Assembly: GCF_020171115.1 (NCBI RefSeq)
Contig: NC_058096.1
Location: forward strand, 160,006,501-160,070,500
Direction: 5' to 3'
Length of the DNA stretch: 64,000 bases
From: Neogale vison
Taxonomy: Eukaryota > Chordata > Mammalia > Carnivora > Mustelidae
The translations under genes were made by a program, and so were the position numbers. The notes below the pieces were generated by a model. The model was not told the origin of the DNA and did no database searches. It saw only the letters and a program-made list of their open reading frames with translations. Within the stretch, counting starts at the first letter, position 1; each line of letters begins with the position of its first letter. Shown here piece after piece: positions 34,340-45,440 of this stretch.

Positions 34340-36088
34340 GGGGTGGAGGAGCAAGATTGTGGAGAAGTAGGAGACCTAAATGTCATCAGGTCCCAGGAGT
34401 TCAGCTAGATAGTTATCAAACCATTCTGAACACCTACAAACGCAATAGGAGATAGAAGAGAAGAAGAGCAGCAATCCTAGGAACAGAAAAGTGGCCACTT
34501 TCTGGAAGGTAGGATGTGTGAAGTGAATCTGAGGGGATATACAGGAAGAGAAACACAGGGGGAGGGGCCTGCTCCTGGCAAGTTGTAGAGCAGCAAAGCA
34601 CAGAACTGGAACCTTTAGAAGTCTGCTCCATTGAGGGATGTTGCTCTAGAGGCTAAGCTGGGGGTGGAGCCCTCACTGAGACAGTGTGGTCTCAGGACCC
34701 ATGGGGTCACAAAAAGGCCTGTGGTTCCTGAAAGTGTCAGAGCTCCCAGGCATCAGAGCAGGGAAACTGGATGCAGAGACAGAGCCAAGGAGGGACACTC
34801 AACTCAGGGTTACCTTAAACCATGATCCAAAGCCAAGCCACTGCTTTTCAAGCAGGGACCCCACAAGAGGAAGATCCAGGGAGACTCACCTTCCTTCCCT
34901 GGGGGGAGTGGCACAGGAGTGCACCACAGGATTCTGCTCAGTTTTGAGACTCTAAACAGGCCATGCAGCAGAGATAGGAATGCTCGGTCACAGGCTGAGT
35001 AGGCTCAGAGCGTGTCTAGAGACCAGAGACATAGGAGTTATTGACTGCTTTTCTCTGAGGGGACACTGAGGAGTGGGGCCTCAAGCTTTTGGCTCCTATG
35101 GGGACAGAAATTGGGAGGCTGCCATCTTCATTCCTGCCCCCCAAAGCTGTATGGAAAGCATTCAGGGAATAAAACCTCCTGAGAGAAAAACTGAGCAGAT
35201 CACTTAGCCTGGCCCCTGGCAAGGTGGTGCAATTCCGCCTTATTCAAAGACATATGAGAATCACTGCAACAGGTCCCTCCCCCAGAAGATCAACAAAAAC
35301 ATCCGGCCAAGATCAAGTTTACCAATAAAGGAGAACTGAAAAACTTCATAGCTATGGGAATATGGCACATAAAATTCATGGCTTTCCCCCCATGATTCTT
35401 TAATCTTTCAAAGTTAATTTTTTAAATTTTATTTTTTTCTTATTCTATTTGTTTAATTTTTCCTTTTTCTTGTTTTAACGTTTTTTTTCAACTATTTAAT
35501 CTTATCAACACCTCTTTAAAAATCTTTTTAAATTTTCATTGTTATAGTCATATTCTATCCCTTTATTGTATTTAGCCTTATTTTTTTGTGTATATATAGG
35601 TTTTTCTTTCTTTAAAATTTTGGGATACAGTTTCTTTTAACATTAAAATATACCCTAAATCTAGTGCATATCTTTTTTCTAGTATCCAGCCTAATCACAT
35701 TCTTTCCTCTTTTTTTTCTTTTTTCAACCAACTTCTTATCAATCCTTTTTTTAGAATCTTTTTAATCTTCAACTTTACAGTCCTAGTCCATCATGTTTAC
35801 ATCCTTCATCATATTTACCCTTATTTTTGTATATATATAAATCTTTTTTTCTTTAAAATTTTGGGACGCAGTTTTTTCTAAGAGACCAGAATATACCCCA
35901 AATCAGGTGTGTGGCTTGTTTTATTCACCAATCTAATATATATATATATGTATCTTTTTTTTTTCCTTCCCCCCCCTTCTCACCCCAGTTTCAGGTCTCT
36001 TCTGACTTGTTTAGTGTATATTTTTCTGAGGCCATTCTTTCCTTTTTAGTATTTTGTTCTCTCATTCATCTATTCATATCTGGATAAA
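34340..36088 (+). other. L1 5' UTR, complete
   Basis: First ~1 kb moderately GC-rich, then T-rich from about 35390, with a 'tatatatatatatg' run near 35937. It gives the reference for how much 5' UTR is missing from the L1 at the start of the window. Confidence 0.85.
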
Positions 36089-36484
36089 ATGACAAGGTGG
36101 AAAAACTTACCTAAAAAAAAAAAGAACAAGAGGCAGTACTGAAAGCTAGGAACCTAATCAATATGGACATTAGTAATATGTCAGATATAAAGTTCAGAGT
36201 GACGACTATCAAGGTGCTAGCTGGGCTTGAAAAAAGTATGGAAGATACTAGAGAATCCCCTTTCTGGAGAAATAAAATCTAACCAAATTGAAATTTTAAA
36301 AAATCTATTAATGAGGTACAATAAAAAATGGAAGCTCTTACTGCTAGGATAAATGAGGCAGAAGTGAGAGTTAGTGATATAGAAGATCAAATGATGGAGA
36401 GTAAAGAAGCTGAGAAAAAGAGAAATAAACAACCACTGGACCACATGGAGAGATTTTGAGAGTTAAGTGATACTATAAGACAAA
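36089..36484 (+). pseudogene. L1 ORF1 5' fragment, broken
   Basis: ATG at 36089 opens Met-Thr-Arg-Trp-Lys-Asn-Leu as in the first L1. A frameshift follows at the A-run 36114-36123. The 21 bp ORF1 tandem duplication of the first copy is absent here. The coding remnant stops where the element is fused to its 3' UTR. Confidence 0.85.
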
Positions 36485-36581
36485 AAAATGAGGGCTGCTG
36501 GGGGCGGGGGGGAGAGATAGAGTGACTAGGTTATGGACATTGGAGAAGGTATGTGCTATGGTGGGTGCTGTGAATTGCATT

Positions 36582-36810
36582 AAGACTGATGATTCAAGGG
36601 GCGCCTGGGTGGCTCAGTGGGTTGAGCCGCTGCCTTCGGCTCGGGTCGTGATCTCGGGGTCCTGGGCTTGAGTCCCGCATCGGGCTCTCTGCTCAGCAGG
36701 GAGCCTGCTTCCTCCTCTCTCTCTCTGCCTGCCTCTCTGCCTGCTTGTGATCCCTCTCTCTGTCAAATAAATAAATAAAATCTTTAAAAAAAAAAAAGAC
36801 TGATGATTCA
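36582..36810 (+). mobile_element. CAN-SINE (SINEC), young mustelid type, in L1 3' UTR
   Basis: Perfect 15 bp target copies (aagactgatgattca) at 36582-36596 and 36796-36810. The body has intact promoter-like boxes ('ggctcagtgggttgag', 'gggtcgtgatctcgggg'), a 'ctgcctgcttgtgatccc' tail region and 'aaataaataaataaaatct' before the A-run. This is the cleanest SINE in the window. Confidence 0.97.
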
Positions 36811-37052
36811 CAGACCTATAACCCTGAAGCAAATAATACATTATATGTTAATAAAAAAATAAAATTTAAAAAAATGAAGAAGAAAAGGAAAATAAAAAAT
36901 TCCACAAAATATTGAGTTGAATGCTCAAGATAGTCATTCAAAAAACAGAGAAAATATATATAAATATATGAAGCATTGTATACTATTGTCTTATATTTTT
37001 TCATAAAATATATAAAAATAAATATTTTAACTAAAATTTATATATTTTAAAT

Positions 37053-37261
37053 TAAACTAATTTTTTTAAATTTATTTATTTGACAGAGAGAGAGATCACA
37101 AGTAGACAGAGAGGCAGGCAGAGAGAGAGGAAGGGAAGCAAGCCCCTTGCTGAGCAGAGAACCCGATGCGGGACTCGATCCCAGGACCCTGAGATCGTGA
37201 CCTGAGCCGAAGGCAGTGGCTTAACCCACTGAGCCACCCAGGCGCCCCTAAACTAATTTTT
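37053..37261 (-). mobile_element. CAN-SINE (SINEC), mustelid type
   Basis: Perfect target copies taaactaattttt at 37053-37065 and 37249-37261; body 37066-37248 with 'gatcacaagtagacagagag' and the complete head complement 'gagccacccaggcgcccc'. Confidence 0.96.
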
Positions 37262-37912
37262 AAAAATTAAGTTAAACAAGTGATATTAAAATATTTTAAA
37301 ATAAAACATTTTAGAAAAGATACCTAGTTATTAACAGAAACACACCAACACCTTCCCTACATAGAAGGCACAAAGAGGAAAATTTATCTTATTAACTTTC
37401 AAAACACAGATATATACCCTGGCAACTTACCATATCCAAACTAAAAATGTGAAGAAACTTATGTGATTCATGTATTTTAATAAAAAAAAGAAGATAATGA
37501 TTAACTTGTTATATCAGATGTTAAGCTCAAGAAATCAGAAATGCATTGTGCCAGAACGTGACTGATAAAATATATCAACACCCGAAAACAGCTCAGATGG
37601 TTCTAACATTTCTAATAAATTGATGGTGGCATTTCAATTCATTGGTGAAAGATGTTGTGTTTATTAAATGAGTTTGGGAAATTTATCTTACCATTATAAA
37701 AAAAAGAGAAGTTAATTTTAAACCATTATTTTAGGTAAAATTCTGCATTGTTTCCTGTTTAAATGAAAAAAAAAAAAAAGCAGAATTACTTAGAGAATAA
37801 TTTTAATTTGGCACTAGCTTTAAGCCAGATAATGTGCTGAGGTTATAATCAACTTTTTCCATGAGAGATTTGGTACTTCCCTTTCTTGATCTTGAGTGAC
37901 AATTATCAGAAT
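37262..37912. other. Unassigned AT-rich sequence
   Basis: A-run at 37766-37779; nothing recognised. Confidence 0.4.
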
Positions 37913-38144
37913 GGAAATCTAGGGATGCCTGGGTGGCTCAGTCATTACGCATCTGCCTTCAGCTCAGGTCATGATCCCAGGTCCTGGAATAGAGCCCCAC
38001 ATGGGGCTCCCTGCTCAGTGGGAAGCCCTGCTTCTCCCTCTCCCACTCCCCCTGCCTCTGTTCCCACTCTCTCTGTGTGTCTCTCTGTCAAAAAATAAAT
38101 AAAATCTTTAAAAATTAAAAAAAAAGAAAAAGAAAGGAAATCTA
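37913..38144 (+). mobile_element. CAN-SINE (SINEC), arctoid-type tail
   Basis: Target copies ggaaatcta at 37913-37921 and 38136-38144. Body tail reads 'ctccctctcccactccccct', the form that I associate with the broader arctoid group, so an older subfamily than the 36.6 kb copy. Confidence 0.95.
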
Positions 38145-39064
38145 TTATATTAAATGATGAAATAAATTTACTTTGGTAGTCATCTAAGCCACATAGCCAG
38201 TAATTTATGGGAGCACATAATAGATCCCCAAGGTATTATGGGGATTCAGAGATTGTACAGATAAACACTATTTTAATTACATTAAATACAAGTGTGAAAT
38301 GATCCAAGCACAAATGAATTATAATATTACAGAGGGAAAGGACATAATAAAAACTAAATAAATAATAACCTGAAATAGAGCAGAACATGAGCCAACTCAG
38401 TCTTCCTTAAGTGGATATCTGGAGAGGAGTTTGTGGGGAATTTGAGTAGCTCACAATGAGGGAGACTGCTGGAGAAGGAACTTGGTTAAGGTCTAAGAAA
38501 GAATAAATTGAGCCAAGTCTGATGTTGCAGAACTTTGTTGGGTCCTGCAGAGCTGTTCTTCCCTGCCCTGCATTTGGTCATAGGCAAAGTGGGTCACCAT
38601 ATCCGTGAGTGATGCTGTTCTTATTTCAGTGTGCAGGGCTGTAGCTGCTGCATGGATTTTCATAGACATGTGACTGGCCATCACCCTCACAGTCTGGTGG
38701 AACACTGGGACTGGAAAGAAAAGAATATGACAACTATAAAAGGGTATTTTAATAACATTATCAAGTATAGCATTTGTAATAGACAGATAGAAAAAGGTTA
38801 AAAATGATTGATATTCAACTTCAGAAAAGACACTTTAGCTTCCTTGTAGAGAATAAAGCACTGAATAGAAGGAAGCATGATCATGTAAGAAAAGAGAGCA
38901 ATGAAGAAATGACTACAATGATACAACAGTTAAAAACCCCTGCCCTGACAAAGGTGGAAGGGCTGTGAGGGGTAGATGTAGAGGTGGATGATATAGATCC
39001 AGATGTGGGTATAGTTACGATCATGGATACAGATATACAGACATAAGTACTTGAAGTTTAGTCT
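38145..39064. other. Unassigned sequence
   Basis: No transposon or gene recognised. The block at 38500-38720 is a little richer in G and C. Confidence 0.4.
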
Positions 39065-40385
39065 TCATTTTACTCAGTCCTTTGATTGCATTTGGCACAA
39101 TGATCACACCCTTTCTCCTTGATACATTTTCTTTCTTTGGCTTCTCTTTATTACCCTACTTCACAAGCCAATTCTTAGAAATGTCTAGCTGGCCCACCCT
39201 CCTTAACTTGACCTCCAAAACTTGGAATGCCTCAAGGTTCAGTCTTTCGTCCTTTTCTTTATTGTATATATGCTTAATCCCAAAAGATTATACAAAGCCC
39301 TTTAGAGTTCAAAAGCAAACCAACACATTTTCATCACAAACACCTGACTAACATGTGGTCTTGCTAGTACACAATAACACAAATTTTAAGCAGTAACTCT
39401 CTTTGAGTGGAACCTGATCTGTTTTATATCCGTCCCTTTATCTATAACCCCACTCTTAATCTTTGTACTTAACTTCAGGTCCATTTATACACCGTTTATT
39501 CAATTTTTCTAATTGGAAACATATTTAAACATAATATTTAAGCATATAATGTTTATTTAACATTTTTTATTTAAACATAATATGCCCAACATGGAGTCTT
39601 TACTTTGTTCTTCAAGCTTGCTCTCACCAAAGTGCCCCCATTCTAGTGAAGGGCATGAACAGTGCGTTGGTCTGGCCAACATGTTTAGAATCATTTTTTA
39701 TCCCTCTCCTTTTCTCATAAATCTATATATTGACTGCACCTTCAATATGAACAGATTGAGGCACTTCATTTGTTCAAAAGAACTGGGGCAATGATGCTAA
39801 ACTGACTTCTACTAATCCTTTAATAGTTTCTTCTCCACAGAACAATCAAAAAATATGTTTAAAACATAAATTATACCACTTATCTGACTTGCTCAAAACT
39901 TTCATGACTTCCTGTCACACATGGAACCAAAATCCAGAATCTTTACTATGGTCCATAATGACCTGTATTATTGATCCTTAACTATCTCTGTTGTAATTTT
40001 CTCACATTCAATTCCATAACTTATTGCTATTCCTCAAACATCCCAAGAGTATTCCCTGATGGACGTTACACTTACTATTTACGTTATCTTGAACATACTT
40101 ATTTTTTACAGGGCTCATTCCATCAACTATTTCAAATCTCTCCTAAAAAGTTACATCCTGGGAGAGTATTTCAAAATGCTTTCTAATAGTGAAACTTCAT
40201 CATCCCTTTCCTTATACACATTTCTTTTCCTCTCTAGCATTAGTCAATGTTTTGTTATACATTTTGGTATATGTAATTAAAAAAATTATCTGTGTCCTCC
40301 TATTAGATTATAAATTATTTGATGGTGGTGCCTGTCTTACACACTAATACACTGTCATGCCAGTAAGAGTGTCTGGTGTGGCTGA
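39065..40385 (+). mobile_element. Long L2 (LINE2) fragment: reverse-transcriptase region to 3' end
   Basis: 39090-39260 holds a decayed reverse-transcriptase segment in which FD...DH and a worn VPQGSV-like box can be traced. 39870-40150 carries the L2 block 'cttgctcaaaactttcatga', 'aaaatccagaatctttacta' and 'gctattcctcaaacatccca'. The terminal block near 40310-40385 ('gatggtggtgcctgtcttac') follows the L2 3' end. Many stops in all frames. Confidence 0.65.
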
Positions 40386-40886
40386 ATATTCACATGTATT
40401 TTTAATATAAGAGGAACTTAAACATGCTTACATATGAAATCCCTGATGAAAAGGGATACCAGACAGAGAAAGGCTGAATCAAAATTCATAAACAAGAATG
40501 AGATCATTGGAAAGATATGAGGTTTTAAGCTCAATAACACAAAGCTATTAGTTTAAGACATAAAAATGTAGTTCTTCTATGATAAAAGTATAAAAAGAAA
40601 ATAGATGTAGAACATAGCAAGTTTGTGTTATAGAAGACTGCAAGAATGCTAATCTGATTATTCCCCATTGTCCTATCTTAAATTCTTGTCAAAATTTGCT
40701 TATCAAAATCACCAAATCACCTGGATGCAATCCAGCCAAAGGTGCAAAGTTGAATTCATACAGAGTTAGAATTTTTCCAGGTCATGATTATAGTAAGGCA
40801 GTGGAACAAAAATGTACAGAAATTGGGGGGAAAATAGAGAAGTGACAAACCAATCACTGCATAATTGTTAATGAAAGTTGTGGGAA
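40386..40886. other. Unassigned sequence
   Basis: Nothing recognised. Confidence 0.4.
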
Positions 40887-41448
40887 TGTTATGGGCTGAT
40901 TCTTCCCTCAATCAAATCCATACACTGAAAGCTTAACCCCTAGTTCCTCAGAATGTAACTGTATGTAGATACATGGTTAAATTAGGTTAAAATGATGTCA
41001 TTGCTATTAGCCCTGATCCAATATGACTGGTATCCTTATGAGAAGAGCAAATTTGGACAAGACACATGCAGAGAAAAAACCTTATGAAGACACAGGAAGA
41101 TGCTCATCTATAGCCCTCAGAAAAAAATCAACTATGCTGACACTTTGATCTCAGAATTCTAGTCTCCAGAACCTTGAGAAAATAGATTTATGTTTCTTTT
41201 TTTTTTTTAAAGATTTTATTTATTTATTTGACAGACAGAGATCACAAGTAGGCAGAGAAGCAGGCAGAGAGAGAGAAGGAGGAAAGTAGGCTCCCTGCTG
41301 AGCAGAGAGCCCGACATGGGGCTCGATCCCAGGATCCCGAGATCATGACCCGAGCCGAAGGCAGAGGCTCAACCCACTGAGCCACCCAGGTGACCCAGAT
41401 TTATGTTTCTTAAACTACTTTGTTATAAAAGCCCTAGCAAACTAATAC
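40887..41448 (+). mobile_element. MLT1-like MaLR solitary LTR, split by a SINE
   Basis: LTR landmarks in order: 'tgttatgggctgattcttcc' (start), 'cctcagaatgtaactgtatg', 'ttagccctgatccaatatga', 'gacacaggaagatgctcatc', 'ttgagaaaatagatttatgt', and the end 'gccctagcaaactaatac'. No retroviral internal sequence flanks it, so it is probably a solo LTR. The SINE at 41184-41411 interrupts it near its 3' end. Confidence 0.8.
41184..41411 (-). mobile_element. CAN-SINE (SINEC) in the LTR, perfect target duplication
   Basis: Target copies agatttatgtttctt at 41184-41198 and 41397-41411 (15 of 15). Body 41199-41396 with 'gatcacaagtaggcagagaa' and 'cgagccgaaggcagaggct'. Confidence 0.97.
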
Positions 41449-41627
41449 GGGTGGGCTCAAAGAACAAAGCAAAAACAAAAAGGCCAATATCCATAGATCC
41501 CTACATACTGGAGATCCATCTTCTATAGGGAAGTGCTGAGGAAATGAAATTCAGGGGTTGTGAAAAGGAAGCTTTTATCAGGTAACTGAAAGAAATCACC
41601 TTATAAGTAAGAATAAGGGTAAAGATA
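41449..41627. other. Unassigned sequence
   Basis: Nothing recognised. Confidence 0.4.
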
Positions 41628-43130
41628 TATTTATTGGCTTTGATTTGCATTTATATTTCCCTGATGATTAATGATGCTCAGCATCTTTCAATGTGTCTGT
41701 TGGCCATCTGTATGTCTTCCTTGGTAAATTATCTGTTCATATCTTCTGCCTACTTTAATTGGCTTATTTGTGCCTTTCTCTCTCTCTCTCTCTTTTTAAT
41801 GTTGAGTTGTATAGGTTCTTTATGTATTTTGATTATCAACCCCTTATCAGATGTCATTTGCAAATACATTCTCCCTTTAGATGAGTTGTCTTTTTGATTT
41901 GTTGATGGTTTCCTTTTCTGTGCAAAAGGTTTTTATTTTGGTGTAGCCCCACTAGTTTATTTTTATTTTTGTTTTCCTTGGCAAAGGAGACATATCCAGA
42001 AAAATCTTTCTATGGCTGATATCAAAGAGATTACTGCCTATGTTTTCTTCTGGGAATTTCATGGTTACATCTCAAATTTATGTCTTTAATCCATTCTGAG
42101 TTTATTTTTGTGTATGGTATAAGATAATGTTCCAGTTTCTTTCTTTCTTTCTTTCTTTTTTTTTTTTTTGCATGTGGCTGTCCAGTTTTGTCAATACCAT
42201 TTTTTGAGGATACTGTCTTTTTCCAATTGCATATTTTTGCCTTCTTTGTGGTAGATTAATTGACCATATAGTAATGGGCTTATTTGTGAGCTTTCTGTTC
42301 TGTTCTATTGATCTATATGCCTATTTTTTGTGTCAGTACCATAAAATTTTGATTATCACAGCTTTGTAGTATAACTTGAAGTCTAAATTGTGATTCCTCT
42401 AGGGTTTTTTTTTTTTTTTGAAGGATGCCTTGGTTATTCAGGATCTTTTGTGATTCCATATTAATTTTAGATATAAATTTTAGGATTATTTGTTCTAGTT
42501 TTGTGAAAAATACCATTGGTATTTTGATAAGAATGCATTAAATCTGGAGATTGCTCTGGATAGTATGGACATTAAAACAATATTTGTTCTCCCAGCCCAT
42601 GAGCAAGGGTTATCTTTCTGTTGCTTTATATCATCCTTAATTTCTTTTTTTTTTTTTTTTAAGATTTTATTTTATTTATTTGAGAGAGAGAGACAGTGAG
42701 AGAGAGCATGAGCAAGGAGAAGGTCAGAGGGAGAAGCAGACTCCCCATGGAGCTGGGAGCCTGATGTGGGACTCGATCCCGGGACTCCAGGATCACGCCC
42801 TGAGCCGGAGGCAGTCATTTAACCAACTGCGCCACCCAGGCGTCCCCATCCTTAATTTCTTTCATCAATATTTTATAATTTGGAAATACAGGTCTTTCAC
42901 CTCCTTGGATAAATTTATTCCTAGCTATTTTATTAGTATTGGTGCAATTATAAATAGAATTATTTTCTTAATTTCTTTTTCTGCTACTTTATTATTTTTC
43001 TAGAAATGAAATGTATTTCTGTATACTGAGTAATGTACAGAATTGTTAAATCACTATATTGTACACCTCAAAGTAATATAGCACTATATTTAGTTTTATT
43101 GGACTTAAGAAATAATTAAGAAATAAATAC
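41628..43130 (+). mobile_element. 5'-inverted L1 insertion, split by a SINE
   Basis: 41628 to about 43012 is antisense L1 ORF2, in order from 'ctttgatttgcatttatatt' through 'ccccttatcagatgtcattt' and 'tgatctatatgcctattttt' to 'cctagctattttattagtat'. From about 43013 the direction flips to a ~115 bp sense L1 3' end ('gtacagaattgttaaatcac', 'tattgtacacctcaaagtaa') with an A-rich tail. Flanks 'atatatttattg' (41623-41634) and 'atacacttattg' (about 43126-43137) may be a worn target duplication. A CTTT/T-run lies at 42138-42170. Confidence 0.75.
42632..42862 (-). mobile_element. CAN-SINE (SINEC), arctoid-type tail, in the inverted L1
   Basis: Perfect 16 bp target copies catccttaatttcttt at 42632-42647 and 42847-42862; body 42648-42846 with 'gagagagcatgagcaaggag' and head complement 'gcgccacccaggcgtcccc'. 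Confidence 0.97.
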
Positions 43131-43137
43131 ACTTATT

Positions 43138-44689
43138 GAGATGGCTACAGATAATAATACAAGGAATTGTACACATGAACACTGATAACACACAAGGATG
43201 ATGATGTACTTGGGAGAGAGAAAATCAGAGCTACCTGTTAAATTCTTCACTAACAATTTCCTAACAAGCTATTAAAAGTGATGACATTAAACAACGTATT
43301 GGTAAACAAGACTATAATGTTTAAAAGTGTTGAGTATTCACAAACAACCTAAATAAATTCAAGTGGACAAATAAAACCCAGGTAAATTGTACAATGAAAA
43401 ACAAACAGTATCTGAATAATGTAAAAAAGCTCTTGTAATTTTAGAAGTAGAAAATAAAGACAAGAAAATGAAAAATACTATTCTAAAAAAAATTAAAACA
43501 CAATAACATGCCAATAATCATAGGGAACTTCAAAATCAGGAGTAAAAATTAAAATAATGAGTTAAAATTATTAAATTCTTATTAAAATTAAAGTATTTTT
43601 TTCTATTTTTTATTATTTTTTTATTTTTAATTCCCAGGATTTGGAGGAACAGGTACTTCATTTGACCTTTACTACCTCTGATTTGTTTTCCTCAAAAAAG
43701 TCTGCTTTCTTACATAGAAATTGAATTAATCAAATTATAACAAATGTATTTTAAAACCATATTGAGTTGGAAAAAATTTACTCACTTATTTTTAATTTAT
43801 AAGTCATTTAATCATATTTACTGGACTCAAATTTCTTATGAATATATCACTATAGTGGTTGGTTCTAAAATACTGGTGCACTTATTCCTTGAGAACTTAT
43901 TAAAATGCATAGAGCCAAACCCCCTCTTCCTGATTCTATGGTTTTTAGATGGAACATTGTAACAAGGACCACAGTTTGAGTACAAAGAGGTAGAGGAAAT
44001 GACAGAAGTTATAGAACATACAAAGCAAGGAAGGGCTACATGCAAAGTTAGATCCTAGACTGATCATGACCTTTGTTTGGTAAAGATGACATTCAGGAAA
44101 GGAGACTTAATCTGAAGGCCTGGTGTTTCCTGGAGAAAAGGTGAGAAACAGGTCATGGAGGCCCAACGTGTTAGTGTAACCTACTTCAGACCCTCATCAG
44201 TGAAAAATCTTTAGGGAACATCATAAATCAATTAGAAGAGTATCTAGGAGATAGGTCGACAGAAGGAGACAGTGACCAGAATCTCCACGACAAATATGTT
44301 ATAAATTGAAATTCTGTGTGAGAACAATTGAAGTTAGAGCTTAAGTACCAATTTTTAAATTCAAGAGTATCTAAATCTTGTGCAAATTAGTCTTCTGCTT
44401 GTATTTAGGGAAATATTAGTTGCCAGGGGTGAGGGAGTAGAGAAAACAAGAATATATATACAAAAAATGTATCCTTCACTGAACGCTACTTACTGGAAAG
44501 CAGACCAGGATGAGAATTCAGTGCCTGTTTCAAGTTCAAAATTAACTTTTCAGAATTAAGTACAGGACAACCAACATTCTCTATTATGTTGGATTTCCAC
44601 AGAGTTCTTGCCTTTGTCTGCTGCTTCCCTTCCACACAGAAATTCACAACTACAAAAACCCAAGGGAAAGAAATCTAACCCTTTTAAGG
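43138..44689. other. Unassigned sequence
   Basis: 1.5 kb with no transposon that I can name and no convincing open frame. The left 450 bp is A-rich and could be decayed LINE. Confidence 0.4.
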
Positions 44690-45075
44690 TAATATGCAAA
44701 AGCCAGAGTAGATGTGTCTTCATGAGCAAACGGGAGGATGGTGCAAATGCATTCAAACATGTAGAGCTTTGCAAATTATGGTTAAAAGTAAGATTTTATT
44801 TAGTCCAAGTGAGGAAAGAAAGCTTGAACCATTTTAAGTAGAGGGTTGATTTGATCTGATTTGCACAATTAAAAATTTATTCTGGATGTTCTAAAAGAAT
44901 GCGTGGGAAGGAAGACAGGCATGAAAGCAGGGGAACTGGGAGGTGTCATTGCAGCCAGAGACAGAAATAATGGCAGCTACAATAAGGCATTGCAGTGTTG
45001 GTGTGAGAAGGAGCGGTGTATCAGCTCTATGTTGGAAGTGAAATTCAGAGGACTCTCTGATGAGATGTAGAGTGT
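44690..45075 (+). repeat. Fragment of an old, unclassified mammalian repeat
   Basis: The order 'gtagagctttgcaaattatg', 'agagggttgatttgatctga', 'tttgcacaattaaaaattta', then 'gcattgcagtgttggtgtga' matches the same type as 11840-12065. Family name not assigned. Confidence 0.35.
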
Positions 45076-45189
45076 AAAGAACAGAGTGAAATAAGTCAGG
45101 GTCCCAGGTTTTTGCCAAGCATTTGACTGGGTGATGCTAGTATTTCTCTATATCACAGACCAGATGCCCCCTGTATTTTCATTCCTATC

Positions 45190-45440
45190 AAATGCTTTTA
45201 AGAGACAGCAGACATGGAATTTATTAGCTTTGTGCCCTTGAGAAAGTTACATGATCTTTATGAGTTTCAGTTTTGTTTTTGTTTTTTTTTTTTTAAAATT
45301 CAAATATCAAAATATTGTTCACAGAGTTTTTGCAATTTAAAGGTGAATGTGTGTGTGGTGTATCATATGAAAAAAATCTATTCCTTTACCTAACAAAGTA
45401 CAAGTGTTCAATACATGATAGCTATAATTGTAGTTGATGT
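45190..45440 (+). repeat. Probable MIR
   Basis: 'attagctttgtgcccttgag' followed by 'aaagttac' and 'gagtttcagttttg', then 'caagtgttcaatacatgata', the MIR order; a T-run (45283-45294) is inserted in the middle. Confidence 0.55.

Larger units (their letters stand above)
34340..36875 (+). mobile_element. L1 with 5' and 3' ends but no middle (internally deleted)
   Basis: It begins at the true L1 5' end ('gggtggaggagcaagattgt'), continues through the 5' UTR (to 36088) and the first ~400 bp of ORF1, then jumps at about 36478-36489 straight into 3' UTR ('gagggctgctgggggcgggg') and ends with an A-rich tail. About 4.4 kb, the rest of ORF1 and all of ORF2, is absent. Flanks 34329-34337 and 36878-36886 share 'agaagaaaa', a possible short target duplication. 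A SINE sits in the 3' UTR at 36582-36810. Confidence 0.93.

Noticed and set aside
34631..34955. Overlapping 64- and 89-codon frames in GC-richer sequence
   Set aside because: This is L1 5' UTR; the same region of the first L1 is not open in the same way.
36597..36795. tRNA gene-like head of the SINEs (A-box and B-box-like motifs)
   Set aside because: CAN-SINEs derive from a tRNA, but the element continues into a SINE body and A-tail and lacks a complete cloverleaf; not a tRNA gene.
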